Below are positions 45,602 to 55,744 of a stretch of DNA of 64,000 nucleotides, in pieces (positions within the stretch are counted from its first letter, which is position 1; each line of letters starts with the position of its first letter). The notes beneath the pieces were generated by a model that saw only the letters and a list, made by a program, of their open reading frames with translations, searched no databases and was not told the origin of the DNA. The position numbers and the translations under genes are program-made. The DNA lies in assembly GCA_905214495.1 (NCBI GenBank), contig CAJMLW010000007.1, forward strand, positions 1 through 64,000, written 5' to 3'. The stretch comes from an uncultured bacterium (GTDB taxonomy: Bacteria > Bacillota > Negativicutes > Veillonellales > Veillonellaceae).

Positions 45602-46423
45602 TTATATATTTGTAGCGTTAGTAACAGTATCCATCGACAGTGGATTGTGCGGTTTACCAATTTCAAAAATAGAGCTTAATAACACCTTTGTATATGGATG
45701 TTTAGCATCTGCTAGATGGAACGCATCTAATTCTTCAACAATATCACCTTTATACATAACTACAACCTTATGGCACATAGTACGAATGAAAGCGATATCA
45801 TGAGCAATGAATAGATATGTCAAATTCCGTTTCTTTTGCAATCGAGCGAGTAGATACGCAATAGAGTCTTGAACAGATACATCAAGGGCACTCGTTGCTT
45901 CATCGAATACGAGGATTTCAGGTTCCAAAACGATAGCCCGTGCAATAGCTACGCGCTGACGTTGTCCACCAGACATCTCGTGCGGGAATCGATACATGAA
46001 TTCACGCGGTAAATCTACCATTTCAAGATAGTCACCCGCGATTTGTTCTTCCTTACCCTTTTCTAAAAGACCAAAGTTGTAGAGTGGTTCAAGGATAATG
46101 TCCTTAACTTTCATACGTGGATTAAATGCAGCTGATGGATCTTGGAACACCATTTGAATTTTTTTACGGTATTCCTTTGTTTGTTCTGCATTCATATGTT
46201 GGATTTCAACACCGTCAACGTATATTTCACCTTCTGTAATAGGCAACATTTTCATAATCATACGGACCAATGTTGTTTTACCGGACCCAGATTCACCTAC
46301 AATACCAAGAGACTCGCCTTTTTTAAGAGTAATATTGATATTTTTACAAGCCTCGAGTTCGCCACCAGTAGGAAGTGGGAATCGTTTATATACATTTTTG
46401 AGTTCTACTGCGTAGTTAGTCAA
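45602..46423 (-). CDS. ABC transporter ATPase (NikE/DppF-type)
   Basis: 273 residues from a TTG behind GGAGGAGG (spacing eight), overlapping the previous gene by 8 bases; an ATG 33 bases earlier is possible. Walker A GESGSGKTT near 45, signature MSGGQRQRVAIARA near 155, and Walker B LVFDEATSALD. The gene belongs to a five-component nickel/peptide-type importer with two ATPases, two permeases and a lipoprotein. Control by the B12 riboswitch upstream suggests a cobalt- or corrinoid-related substrate. Confidence 0.9.
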   Translation of the reverse strand: MTNYAVELKNVYKRFPLPTGGELEACKNINITLKKGESLGIVGESGSGKTTLVRMIMKMLPITEGEIYVDGVEIQHMNAEQTKEYRKKIQMVFQDPSAAFNPRMKVKDIILEPLYNFGLLEKGKEEQIAGDYLEMVDLPREFMYRFPHEMSGGQRQRVAIARAIVLEPEILVFDEATSALDVSVQDSIAYLLARLQKKRNLTYLFIAHDIAFIRTMCHKVVVMYKGDIVEELDAFHLADAKHPYTKVLLSSIFEIGKPHNPLSMDTVTNATNI

Positions 46424-47213
46424 TGTAACGACCTCCTCCCAATGTTGGCACCGCATCTTTTAACTGTTTTGTATATTCATTAGATGGGTTTTCTAAGATT
46501 TCTTGTGGTGTACCGGCATCTACAACACGGCCCTTTTTCATAACGATGATGTAATCGGACATATAGGCCGCTACACCAAGGTTATGGGTTACCATAACGA
46601 TAGCGGAATTATGCACTTTAGATAATTCCATCATTTGCATAACAACTTGAGATTGTGTTGTCACGTCTAGAGCAGATGTTGGTTCATCACCGATGAGTAA
46701 TGCTGGGTCTAATGCTAATGCCATAGCAATACCAACACGTTGGCGTTGACCGCCAGATAGCTCATGTGGATAGCGGCGAAGGATATCTGCGCAATTAGGT
46801 AACGCAACAGACTCTAATAATTCAATAGCACGACGATCACATTCATCATTAGTGATTTCAATATGAGCTTTAAATAGTTCTCTAAATTGTTTACCAATAC
46901 GTACAATCGGATCGAGTGCACTACCGCTATCTTGGAAAATCATGGCCATATCTTTACCACGTATGGAACGCCATTCTGATTTAGAAAGGTTCCGAAGGTC
47001 TTTACCATTAAATAGTAGTGTCCCTTCTGTAACCTCACCACCGACTGGTAATAACCCCATAAGGGCGCGAATCACGGTAGTCTTACCGGATCCGGATTCC
47101 CCTACGATGGTCAATACCTTGCCACGTTCCAAGGTAAAATTTACATCCATAACAGCAGGCACGCCTTGATACGCGATACTAAGATGTTCTACTGTGAGTA
47201 CGTTTTCTGCCAT
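46416..47213 (-). CDS. ABC transporter ATPase (NikD/DppD-type)
   Basis: 265 residues. Walker A GESGSGKTT near 36, signature LSGGQRQRVGIAMAL near 154 and Walker B LLIGDEPTSALD. Companion of the second ATPase, whose start overlaps its end. 12 bases behind the substrate-binding protein gene. Confidence 0.92.
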   Translation of the reverse strand: MAENVLTVEHLSIAYQGVPAVMDVNFTLERGKVLTIVGESGSGKTTVIRALMGLLPVGGEVTEGTLLFNGKDLRNLSKSEWRSIRGKDMAMIFQDSGSALDPIVRIGKQFRELFKAHIEITNDECDRRAIELLESVALPNCADILRRYPHELSGGQRQRVGIAMALALDPALLIGDEPTSALDVTTQSQVVMQMMELSKVHNSAIVMVTHNLGVAAYMSDYIIVMKKGRVVDAGTPQEILENPSNEYTKQLKDAVPTLGGGRYID

Positions 47214-47225
47214 TATAGCTCCTTA

Positions 47226-48791
47226 TTATTTAGTAATTTTATTTGTAATCCAGTAGTAATCACTTGGGTACATAACTGCACCTTTCAAGTAAGAACCAGT
47301 AACAATATTAGTTTTAGGGTAACCTAAGAACAATGCAGCACCGTCATTCATCAATAATTGTTGAATTTGAATTGCATAGTCACGACGTTTTGCAGGGTCG
47401 AATTCAGTTTCAGCAGCATCTAACAATTGGTCAACTTGTGGATTGGAATAACCAGAACCGTTTTGAGGGTTGGAACCATTGTCATTTGTATGCCAGTAGT
47501 TAGCCAAGAACCAGATTGGGTCGCCTGTATTAGCCGTTACGATATTGGAGATAAGCATGTCATAGTCGCCGTCTTGGCCCATTTTATCAATCAAGTTATA
47601 GTCAACTGTTTTAATTTTCATGTCGATACCCACTTTTTTAAGGTCTGCTTGGACAGCTTCGGCATAAAGTGGCAATTCAGCACGAGAATTATATACTACG
47701 AAGTTGAATGTTAATGGTTTACCATCTTTATCAAGGATACCATCACCATCAGTATCTTTCCAACCATCTTCGGCTAACAATTGTTTTGCGCGATCAGGAT
47801 TATATGCATTAGGATCTTTCAAATCTTTAAAGCCATAGTCCATGGATGGTGGAATTGGAGCGGAACCAGGAATAAAGGTACCTTTAAGCAATACATCTGC
47901 ATAGTTTTTGCGGTCTGTTGCGGAAATAACAGCTGCACGAACTTTGTCATCACCAAGAACGCCTTTTTGATTAATACGAGCCAATACTACGCGAAGGGAT
48001 GCGATTTCATCAACCTTAAACTTATCGTTATTTTGGAATAAGCCCATTTCTCCAGGACCGATGTTAACCGCCATATCAACATCACCAGATTGCAAGCTCA
48101 TAGCACGCGTATTAGGATCGTCGATAGAAGGAATTTCTACAGTTTTGAAAGGTACTGTACCATCCCAGTAATTTTCGTTGGCCGCCATTTCAGCACGTTC
48201 TTTTGTGAAAGATTTAACTACGTATGGGCCTGTACCGATAGGACCTTCTTTAGCAAAGTTGCGGCCATCTTTTTCAGATTGGACATCAACAATTAAGAAT
48301 AATGGATCAGCCAAAAGACCAGGCATATTAGGATATTCTTTCTTCGTATGAATTACCAATTGTTGGCCATTTGCTTCAATGGAATCATATTCAAAGAACG
48401 TTTTTGCACGATTGGATTTTTCAAAAGCGCGTTCGATAGATGCTTTAACAGCTGCAGCATCAACCTTTTTACCGTTGGAGAATTTTACCTTATCGTTGAT
48501 GGTAAACGTCCATGTTTTATGGTCTGGAGATACTTCCCATTTTGATGCAATCCAAGGTTGTGGCTTCATTTGTTCATCAAATTTAGCCAATGTTTCACCT
48601 ACGCCATAACGCATGACAACCCAAGCGAAGAAGTTTTCTGTAGGTTCCAGTGTAGATGCGAAATTAGTTACACCCACCTTTAATACGTCCTTGTTATCAG
48701 CACCATTATTGGAGCCACAGCCAGCGATGAAGGAACCCATCATTACAATGCTAAGACCTGCTAAAAGAGCCTTTTTCCAAGATTTTTTCAT
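47226..48791 (-). CDS. Solute-binding lipoprotein (family 5, NikA/DppA type)
   Basis: 521 residues. Lipoprotein signal peptide with lipobox FIAGC (Cys25), then GSNNG. SBP_bac_5 marks: TFTINDKVKFSNGKKVDA near 97 and GTGPYVVKSF near 185. Family 5 proteins bind peptides, nickel or other metals; substrate cannot be read here. The cobalamin riboswitch at the head of the operon makes cobalt or nickel a serious candidate. A relic of a second copy lies at 45257-45497. Confidence 0.92.
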   Translation of the reverse strand: MKKSWKKALLAGLSIVMMGSFIAGCGSNNGADNKDVLKVGVTNFASTLEPTENFFAWVVMRYGVGETLAKFDEQMKPQPWIASKWEVSPDHKTWTFTINDKVKFSNGKKVDAAAVKASIERAFEKSNRAKTFFEYDSIEANGQQLVIHTKKEYPNMPGLLADPLFLIVDVQSEKDGRNFAKEGPIGTGPYVVKSFTKERAEMAANENYWDGTVPFKTVEIPSIDDPNTRAMSLQSGDVDMAVNIGPGEMGLFQNNDKFKVDEIASLRVVLARINQKGVLGDDKVRAAVISATDRKNYADVLLKGTFIPGSAPIPPSMDYGFKDLKDPNAYNPDRAKQLLAEDGWKDTDGDGILDKDGKPLTFNFVVYNSRAELPLYAEAVQADLKKVGIDMKIKTVDYNLIDKMGQDGDYDMLISNIVTANTGDPIWFLANYWHTNDNGSNPQNGSGYSNPQVDQLLDAAETEFDPAKRRDYAIQIQQLLMNDGAALFLGYPKTNIVTGSYLKGAVMYPSDYYWITNKITK

Positions 48792-48877
48792 TTAAAATCT
48801 CCTTATTAACACAATATACAAAGCTTATATATCATTATTATGCCACAAAGGCCTAATAAAGATTCCAAAAACTAATA

Positions 48878-49699
48878 TTAACCTTGGTTCTTAGGATCCA
48901 CTACGTCACGTAAGGAATCAGACCAAAGATTGAAAATAGATACTACGATTAAAATAGACATACCAGGGAAAGCCATAAGCCAAGGGCTCGTTTGCAAGTA
49001 TTGACGACCTTCATTAAGCATGAGGCCCCATTCCGGTGTAGGTGGTTGTGCACCAAATCCAAGGAAGGATAAACCTGCAACCTCGATCATAATAGCCCCA
49101 ATATCTAGTGCCCCTGTGGTTACAACGAGTGGCAAAATATTAGGAATGATATGACGACGTAAAATCGTCCATGTAGAGGCCCCCATCATAACAGCTGCCG
49201 TTACATATTCTTCACCGCGTACTTTCAGCGTCATAGAACGAACAAGACGGGCATATTTGGCCCACCCTACAACAGAGAGTGCTAAGATGGTATTTACAAT
49301 GCTGCCCCCTAAAATACCGGCGATTGCAATGGCGAGTACTACACCTGGGAAGGATAACATGATATCCGCCAAGCGCATTAAAACCATTTCAACTTTGCCA
49401 CCAAAGTAACCTGCTACGGCACCGATGACTGTACCAGTGCTTACCATAATCACTACTATGGATACGCCCATGAACAAGGATAATTGAGTACCATAAATGA
49501 TACGAGACAATACATCACGACCCAATTTGTCGGTACCAAACCAATGCTGAGCACTAGGGGCTTGTAATGCTTTAGTCATATCCGATGTGAAAGCATCTCC
49601 CGGCGCAAGCCATGGTGCAAAGATAGCGATGAATACGATGACGAGCATCAATGCAGTATAGAAAGAGAACAATTTATGTTTCTGAATAAATTCTTTCAT
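48878..49699 (-). CDS. ABC transporter permease (NikC/DppC-type)
   Basis: 273 residues, six membrane helices. The EAA-like loop GASTWTILRRHIIPNILP and the segment HWFGTDKLGRDVLSRIIYG near 50, and the closing LWSDSLRDVVDPK, are typical. The ATG overlaps the other permease stop by one base; 86 bases separate it from the lipoprotein gene. Confidence 0.92.
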   Translation of the reverse strand: MKEFIQKHKLFSFYTALMLVIVFIAIFAPWLAPGDAFTSDMTKALQAPSAQHWFGTDKLGRDVLSRIIYGTQLSLFMGVSIVVIMVSTGTVIGAVAGYFGGKVEMVLMRLADIMLSFPGVVLAIAIAGILGGSIVNTILALSVVGWAKYARLVRSMTLKVRGEEYVTAAVMMGASTWTILRRHIIPNILPLVVTTGALDIGAIMIEVAGLSFLGFGAQPPTPEWGLMLNEGRQYLQTSPWLMAFPGMSILIVVSIFNLWSDSLRDVVDPKNQG

Positions 49700-50637
49700 T
49701 ATGCTCTCTCCCTTTTCAATCTAGGGTCCAACAGAACATAGGATGCATCAACTAGAGCATTGATACACATATATGCAATAGCAACCCATAACACAAAACC
49801 TTCAATCAATGGATAGTCACGCATAGTGATAGCATAAATGGCCATATTTCCGAGGCCAGGCCAAGAGAATACCATTTCAACTACCGCTACACCACCTAAT
49901 AACCAACCAATAAGTACACCTAAAATTGTAATCAATGGCAATATGGCATTAGGCAAAATATGACCGAATAAAATCTTCATTTCGCTCACGCCACGCGCAC
50001 GGGCACCGATAACGTAATCCTTTTGCATCTCTTCAAGGATAACGAGGCGAACTTGGCGCATGTATTTAGAGCCTACAACAACCGCTAATGTAACAGCCGG
50101 TAAAATAACACCTGTCGCCGTTATACGAGACGAAGCAATCGGAACTAAGCCGAGTTTTAAACCAAAAATATAGATTAATACAAGGCCTAACCAGAATGTC
50201 GGCATAGATACGCCTATGAAAGAAAGGCTTCTCAGTACATAGTCTATCCATTTATTCCGATTATACGCACTCAGTATACCCGCCGGTAGTGCATAGAGAA
50301 TCGTAAATACCAATGCGGTTCCTGCCAATGCAAGCGTACCAGGTAATGCTTCTAACATGCGATCTGCTACCGGTTTTTTAGCAGAGTAACTCATTCCTAA
50401 GTCACCTTGTGCTGCATTGACTACCCAGTTTGCATACTGCACGATAAATGGCTTATCCAATCCTAATTGTGCTCGAGTTTCATCAATCGTTTCTTGAGAC
50501 ACGATGGTATCCGCCGTTTCCAGTAGCATGGTAACTGGGTCCCCTGGAGCTAAATAGGTGAGACAAAATGTCAAAAATGTGATGCCAAACAAGGTGACAA
50601 TAAACTGTCCTAATTGTTTGGCAAAGCGTTTGCCCAT
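49699..50637 (-). CDS. ABC transporter permease (NikB/DppB-type)
   Basis: 312 residues from the ATG five bases behind AGGAGG; the GTG two codons earlier is inside that site. Six membrane helices, N-terminal LAPGDPVTMLL, and the EAA loop GVSEMKILFGHILPNAILP. First gene of the transporter operon, behind a cobalamin riboswitch and terminator. Confidence 0.92.
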   Translation of the reverse strand: MGKRFAKQLGQFIVTLFGITFLTFCLTYLAPGDPVTMLLETADTIVSQETIDETRAQLGLDKPFIVQYANWVVNAAQGDLGMSYSAKKPVADRMLEALPGTLALAGTALVFTILYALPAGILSAYNRNKWIDYVLRSLSFIGVSMPTFWLGLVLIYIFGLKLGLVPIASSRITATGVILPAVTLAVVVGSKYMRQVRLVILEEMQKDYVIGARARGVSEMKILFGHILPNAILPLITILGVLIGWLLGGVAVVEMVFSWPGLGNMAIYAITMRDYPLIEGFVLWVAIAYMCINALVDASYVLLDPRLKRERA

Positions 50638-50752
50638 AGGCACCTCCTATACCCTTTTCAAATAAAAACACATCACAGTGAATAAACATAGATACTTATA
50701 GAGAGTAAGCATATAACATAATGCCGTGAAATAAAATCTATGAAATAACCAT

Positions 50753-50781
50753 AAAAAAAGATTAGCCAGCCTGACTAATCT
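50753..50781 (-). terminator. Riboswitch-controlled terminator
   Basis: AGATTAG and CTAATCT pair (with an inner CAG/CTG) and are followed by seven Ts on the minus strand, between the B12 aptamer and the first permease gene. Confidence 0.8.
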
Positions 50782-50814
50782 AAAGAAAAACACCATGCTG
50801 TGGCACGATGTCCC

Positions 50815-50985
50815 GCAAGATTGAGCAGGCTTTCTGACTTTTGATTCATCACAATATTTCAGCCTTCCCAGTTTCCCAGTGACACTAATACGAAATATTA
50901 CTCCTCATTACAGCTATTTGCATAGTATAGGATTTGCACCCATTTTCCTCTTTTACGCTCGGTAGAACCGACACTCAGTTTATTC
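50815..50985 (-). promoter_or_regulatory. Cobalamin riboswitch
   Basis: On the minus strand the leader shows the conserved elements in order: GTAAAAGAGGAAAATGGGTG, GCAAATCC, GTCACTGGGAAACTGGGAAG and the B12 box AGTCAGAAAGCCTGCT. A terminator follows. Cobalamin should shut off the downstream transporter operon. Confidence 0.92.
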
Positions 50986-51240
50986 ACTTTTATTAATTAT
51001 AAATATACTATATTTATAATTCTCTAACAATACATATACCCCCTAATGTATTTCAGTTGACCAATCATAATTATTCACAAAATCAATATTCATTATCATT
51101 TACACGCATTACTTCGTATATTCTGCCCCATTTCTTGAAATAAACACTTTATTTACTTATCTTTTCTGTATATAACCGTATATATTTACATCTATATTTT
51201 AATTATATTTACATATAAAACATTTTGCTATGCATATAAC
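50986..51240. other. AT-rich intergenic region
   Basis: About 250 bases with no supported gene. It should contain the promoter of the riboswitch transcript; no single candidate stands out. Confidence 0.5.
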
Positions 51241-51241
51241 C

Positions 51242-51274
51242 AAAAGAGGCTGTTACCGAAGTAACAGCCTCTAT
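51242..51274 (-). terminator. Intrinsic terminator of potE
   Basis: A perfect 12-bp stem AGAGGCTGTTAC with a TTCG loop is followed by four Ts on the minus strand, 20 bases behind the potE stop. Confidence 0.85.
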
Positions 51275-51293
51275 AAAACGAGAGAATATTCAA

Positions 51294-52625
51294 TTAATCG
51301 ATACTTTGTTGGAATCGTTGTGCACGATACGCTAACCAACCTTTGCGTATCATATAAATACCAATACCAATAGTTACTGCAACAGCACTACCGAGCATGG
51401 CATCAACACCGCACGCATATACGGCGTATGAACAGTATAAAACACCTGCAGCAGCAACAAAATAGAAACGCTCAATACGACGTTTTTCCAATCCAGACAT
51501 GTGCATCATAGTTGGTACTGCAATAATGCAGAGAATATAAGGCACTACATTAGTTACAACTGCAAGGTTTACCAATGTTTCGAATTGATTACGTAAGGAA
51601 TCATTAGCTGTGAACAATGTAAGAATTGTTTCAATCGCTAATAAGATAAATACGCCACGTACAGGTGCATCTTTGCTATTTACACGAGCAAACACCTTAG
51701 GGAAATAACCTGCCTCTGCTGCATTCTTGAATACGCGAGACAATGTAAATTGCCAGCAAAGTAAAGCACCACAGCAAGAGATAATCATGAGCGCCATGAT
51801 GACATTTGCAATTGTGTCATTGAACATATATGCAAATGTAAGTCCAAATGGTGCATTGGAATTTAGTAATTCTGTGTTAGGCACGATACCGGCCATAACA
51901 TTCGTGGACAAGATGTAAATCACCGCCACTGCTAATGTACCTGCAAATGTTGCAATTGGCACGTTTTTCTTTGGATTTTCTACAGCATCTGCATTTGCTG
52001 CTGCAGATTCAAACCCTAGGAATCCCCACAAGGTTAAAGCAATGGATTGTTTAATTGCTTCAAAGAACGGCAAGTCGTTTGGATTCCATGCCGCCAAATA
52101 CGTATCTGAGCTAAACCAAAACCAACCGATTGTACCAATCAGTAATACTGGCACAATACAGCCCCAAATAGTAATATTGCTGAGCTGACCTGTAAAGCGA
52201 TTTCCTCTAAAGTTCAAAATCGCTGCAAACCATAACAAGACAATCGTTACTTGACTTGTTTGCGTTGCATTTAGATCAACACCAAAGAATTCTGAGCCAT
52301 AGCCAACTGCAGAAACTGCAATCGCTATATTAGCAATGATGAGAGATATGCTGTAAGCATAACTCGCCATAAAATGTCCAGTCTTACCGAAGCGGTGTTC
52401 AGCATAACCGCCCATGCCTCCTTTAATTTGGGAGAACATACCCGCTTGAGCAAAAATATACGCTAGTAAAAGCGCACCCACAGCTGTCACGAGCCAAGAT
52501 AAAACTGAAATAGTACCAACTTGAGCCAAATTAGTTGGTAACATAATGATCCCAGCTCCTAGCATATTGGCTGCTACCATTGTGGTTAGCTGGAATACAG
52601 ACATTTTTTTAGCGGTGGTTTTCAT
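51294..52625 (-). CDS. potE: Putrescine-ornithine antiporter, PotE-like
   Basis: 443 residues, about twelve membrane helices, APC superfamily. Very close to E. coli PotE in ANMLGAGIIMLPTNLAQVG near 20, KGGMGGYAEHRFGK near 68, and SAVGYGSEFFGV. PotE exchanges ornithine for putrescine or takes up putrescine by proton symport. It sits before the arginine-synthesis genes argGH, which fits ornithine/arginine metabolism. No ornithine decarboxylase gene is adjacent. Confidence 0.85.
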   Translation of the reverse strand: MKTTAKKMSVFQLTTMVAANMLGAGIIMLPTNLAQVGTISVLSWLVTAVGALLLAYIFAQAGMFSQIKGGMGGYAEHRFGKTGHFMASYAYSISLIIANIAIAVSAVGYGSEFFGVDLNATQTSQVTIVLLWFAAILNFRGNRFTGQLSNITIWGCIVPVLLIGTIGWFWFSSDTYLAAWNPNDLPFFEAIKQSIALTLWGFLGFESAAANADAVENPKKNVPIATFAGTLAVAVIYILSTNVMAGIVPNTELLNSNAPFGLTFAYMFNDTIANVIMALMIISCCGALLCWQFTLSRVFKNAAEAGYFPKVFARVNSKDAPVRGVFILLAIETILTLFTANDSLRNQFETLVNLAVVTNVVPYILCIIAVPTMMHMSGLEKRRIERFYFVAAAGVLYCSYAVYACGVDAMLGSAVAVTIGIGIYMIRKGWLAYRAQRFQQSID

Positions 52626-53002
52626 GTATCAATCCCCTTTCGTAAGGTGAATTTTTTCTCGTCCATAATTCACGTAAATATATTAAAACCGCTAAGTACA
52701 TTCAGTTCCTGCTGTAATGGCCGGGAATGTGAAGGTACCGTTTTTTATTTGTTTTTCGAATTAATAATAACACCATAGGTAGTAAATTAAAAGTATTTTA
52801 TTAGTGGACAAAGTATATTACACGAATTGAATAAAAACATAGAAATTATATATTATTTTTGATTAGAAACGATATGATGAATGTAAGAGTATCATTTTCT
52901 TTTAGTTTAATCAATTAAATGTGTGAAAAATCACTATCTATTCAGGTTATAGTGTCGTGCTACAAGACCATTATCTATCGCGAGTCCACCTAATATAGAC
53001 AA
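52626..53002. other. AT-rich intergenic region with structured element
   Basis: The 450-base gap between potE and argH. It holds a hairpin-forming segment at 52685-52746 and otherwise AT-rich DNA. No gene seen. Confidence 0.5.
52685..52746 (-). promoter_or_regulatory. Possible structured potE leader
   Basis: ACATTC and GAATGT pair around a roughly 20-base loop, with outer AAAAC/GTTTT pairing; unlike the surrounding AT-rich DNA. It lies 60 bases before the potE start. Not a known riboswitch class to my eye. Confidence 0.35.
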
Positions 53003-53040
53003 AAAATTGGCACCACCTAATGGTGGTGCCAATTTTATAA
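53003..53040 (-). terminator. Terminator of argGH
   Basis: AAAATTGGCACCACC and GGTGGTGCCAATTTT form a perfect 15-bp stem with a TAAT loop and T run, 37 bases behind the argH stop. Confidence 0.9.
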
Positions 53041-53076
53041 ACTATGAAACCATCTGTGATTCTAACAACGAAAGGA

Positions 53077-54504
53077 TTACTCTTGTACAGAGTTTACGAT
53101 AGATTTCCAGCTATCGATTTGTGCTTCTTCGTTAGCAATGATTCGCTTACCATTATTACGTTGTCTTTCCACACACTCTGGTGCCGTACCAGAATAGTTG
53201 TTACGACCTGCTACACAAGCTTCAATAGAAATAGCATCTAGAATATCCGCATCAAAATGTGGAGAAATCGCTTTGAAGTCATCTACGGATAAGTCGAGCA
53301 ATACGCAACCTTTTTCGATACAATGATGTACAGCATTGCCTACAATTTCATGAGCTTCACGGAATGGAACGCCTTTTTTCGCAAGATAATCTGCCATATC
53401 TGTGGCGTTGGAGAAATCGTTATCGAGGACCGCTTTCATATGTGCCCCATTAACCTTCATACCACGAATCATCGCTGCATTGATGGACAATGCAAAGTGT
53501 ACCGTATCAATAGCATCAAAAATACCCTCTTTATCCTCTTGCATATCTTTATTGTATGTAAGTGGCAAACCTTTCAATGTTGTCAAAAGGCCTAACAAAT
53601 GACCATAGGTACGACCTGTTTTACCACGAACGAGTTCGCATACGTCAGGGTTTTTCTTTTGTGGCATGATGCTAGAGCCTGTGCAATGCGCATCATCAAG
53701 TTCAATAAAATTAAATTCATTGGAGGACCACAAAATGAGTTCTTCACTGAGGCGGCTCAAATGCATCATCACAAGAGATGCGAAGGACAAGAATTCTACA
53801 ACGTAGTCACGGTCGGATACAGCATCCATGCTGTTCTCGTAAATACGAGAGAACCCCAATAATTCTTGCGTATATGTTTGATCAATACCATAGGTAGAGC
53901 CAGCTAACGCACCAGCCCCCAGCGGCATGATGTCCGCATGTTTAAATACCATCAATAGACGATCAAAGTCGCGTTCTAGCATAGAAAAATACGCCATCAT
54001 ATGATGACTAAAGAGTACAGGTTGAGCCCGTTGTAAATGGGTATACCCAGGCATGATAACATCACTGTATTTCTCGGCAGTTTCAATAAGAGCCTTTTGC
54101 ATATCTACGATGAGCTCGCCCATTTCGATAACGGCTTTACGCACGTACATGTGCAAATCGACAGCACATTGGTCATTACGGCTACGGCCTGTATGTAAAC
54201 GACCACCGGCTTCACCGATATCATCAGTTAAACGCTTTTCAATATTCATATGAATATCTTCAAGAGCAACGGAAAACGGAAACTCCCCTTTATCGATTTG
54301 ACCCTTAATTTTAGTTAAGCCTGCTACGATAGCATCGCAGTCCTCTTGAGAGATAATATTTTGTTTTGCAAGCATAGTTGCATGGGCTTTACTGCCCGCA
54401 ATATCTTCGGCGTACATTCTAGCGTCAAAAGCGATAGAGGATGTAAAATCCTCTACCGCTTTATCTGTGCCTTTTGTGAAACGCCCGCCCCACAATTTAG
54501 CCAT
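53077..54504 (-). CDS. argH: Argininosuccinate lyase
   Basis: 475 residues. Fumarase/aspartase superfamily: N-terminal MAKLWGGRF, HTGRSRNDQ near 108 and the mobile loop GSSIMPQKKNPD near 280 with the catalytic Ser. Cleaves argininosuccinate to arginine and fumarate. Start overlaps the argG stop by one base. The C-terminal 20 residues (QRNNGKRIIANEEAQIDSWK) are a normal extension. Confidence 0.97.
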   Translation of the reverse strand: MAKLWGGRFTKGTDKAVEDFTSSIAFDARMYAEDIAGSKAHATMLAKQNIISQEDCDAIVAGLTKIKGQIDKGEFPFSVALEDIHMNIEKRLTDDIGEAGGRLHTGRSRNDQCAVDLHMYVRKAVIEMGELIVDMQKALIETAEKYSDVIMPGYTHLQRAQPVLFSHHMMAYFSMLERDFDRLLMVFKHADIMPLGAGALAGSTYGIDQTYTQELLGFSRIYENSMDAVSDRDYVVEFLSFASLVMMHLSRLSEELILWSSNEFNFIELDDAHCTGSSIMPQKKNPDVCELVRGKTGRTYGHLLGLLTTLKGLPLTYNKDMQEDKEGIFDAIDTVHFALSINAAMIRGMKVNGAHMKAVLDNDFSNATDMADYLAKKGVPFREAHEIVGNAVHHCIEKGCVLLDLSVDDFKAISPHFDADILDAISIEACVAGRNNYSGTAPECVERQRNNGKRIIANEEAQIDSWKSIVNSVQE

Positions 54505-55715
54505 TATTTACCTGCCTTTTCTTTCATTAAAGCATTAATTTTGAGAGGTAATCCGAACAAGTTGATGAAACCTGCTGCATCAGCTTGGTTGTATACATCG
54601 TCTTCTTCGAATGTTACGAAATCTTCACTGTACAAGGAATATGGTGAAGTTGCACCAGCGGAGATAATATTACCTTTGTACAATTTAAGTTTTACATCAC
54701 CAGTTACAGTTTTTTGAGTTTCATCAACGAATGCTTGTAACGCGTTCATCAATGGTGCGAACCACATGCCATCATATACGAGTTCAGCGTATTTGTTAGC
54801 AATAAGTTCTTTGTAGTGGTATGTTGCTCTGTCGAGGCAAAGGTATTCAAGTTCTCTATGAGCATACATGATAATAGATCCACCTGGGTTTTCATAAACG
54901 CCACGAGATTTCATACCAACCAATCTATTTTCAACGATATCTACAACGCCTACACCATAGTGTGCGCCAATTTCGTTAAGTTTTTCCAATAATTGTAATG
55001 GAGTACCTTCTTGACCATCAACGGCTACCGGTACGCCTTCTTTGAAAGTTACAGTTACATAACCAGCTTCATCAGGGGCTTGTTCAGGTGTATGTGTTAC
55101 TAAATATACATCATCTTTAGGAGCATTTGCTGGATTTTCAAGATCCCCACCTTCATGGGATAAATGCCATACGTTTTGGTCCATGGAGTATGGATGAGAT
55201 TTAGTAGCTACAACTGGAATGTCATGCTTAGCAGCGTATTCCATGCAGTCTGTTCTGGATTTCAAATCCCATTCTCTCCAAGGAGCGATGATTTTCATAT
55301 TAGGAGCCAATGCTTTAATAGCCAATTCGAAACGAACTTGGTCATTACCTTTACCAGTCGCACCGTGAGCGATAGCATCAGCACCTTCTTTTTTAGCGAT
55401 ATCTACAAGAATTTTGCCAATCAAAGGGCGAGCAAAGGATGTACCTAATAAATATTTACCTTCGTAAACAGCACCAGCTTTTACAGTTGGCCATACATAA
55501 TCTTTTACGAAATCTTCTTTAGCATCAACGATATATGCTTTAGATGCACCGGATTTGATTGCTTTTTTCTCAACCGCATCATAATCCTCAGGTTGGCCTA
55601 AGTCTACGCATACAGCGATAACTTCAGCGCCATAGTTTTCTTTTAACCAAGGAATGATAACGGATGTGTCTAAACCACCAGAATATGCGAGTACTACTTT
55701 ATTTGCTTTACCCAT
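54504..55715 (-). CDS. argG: Argininosuccinate synthase
   Basis: 403 residues. AYSGGLDTSVIIPWL ATP pyrophosphatase loop at the N-terminus, GATGKGNDQVRFE near 117, APWREWDL, and GVGVVDIVENRLVGMKSRGVYE near 255. Joins citrulline and aspartate. First gene of argGH; two palindromes upstream may bind an arginine repressor. Confidence 0.97.
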   Translation of the reverse strand: MGKANKVVLAYSGGLDTSVIIPWLKENYGAEVIAVCVDLGQPEDYDAVEKKAIKSGASKAYIVDAKEDFVKDYVWPTVKAGAVYEGKYLLGTSFARPLIGKILVDIAKKEGADAIAHGATGKGNDQVRFELAIKALAPNMKIIAPWREWDLKSRTDCMEYAAKHDIPVVATKSHPYSMDQNVWHLSHEGGDLENPANAPKDDVYLVTHTPEQAPDEAGYVTVTFKEGVPVAVDGQEGTPLQLLEKLNEIGAHYGVGVVDIVENRLVGMKSRGVYENPGGSIIMYAHRELEYLCLDRATYHYKELIANKYAELVYDGMWFAPLMNALQAFVDETQKTVTGDVKLKLYKGNIISAGATSPYSLYSEDFVTFEEDDVYNQADAAGFINLFGLPLKINALMKEKAGK

Positions 55716-55744
55716 GATAACACCTCATAAACTAAATTATAATA

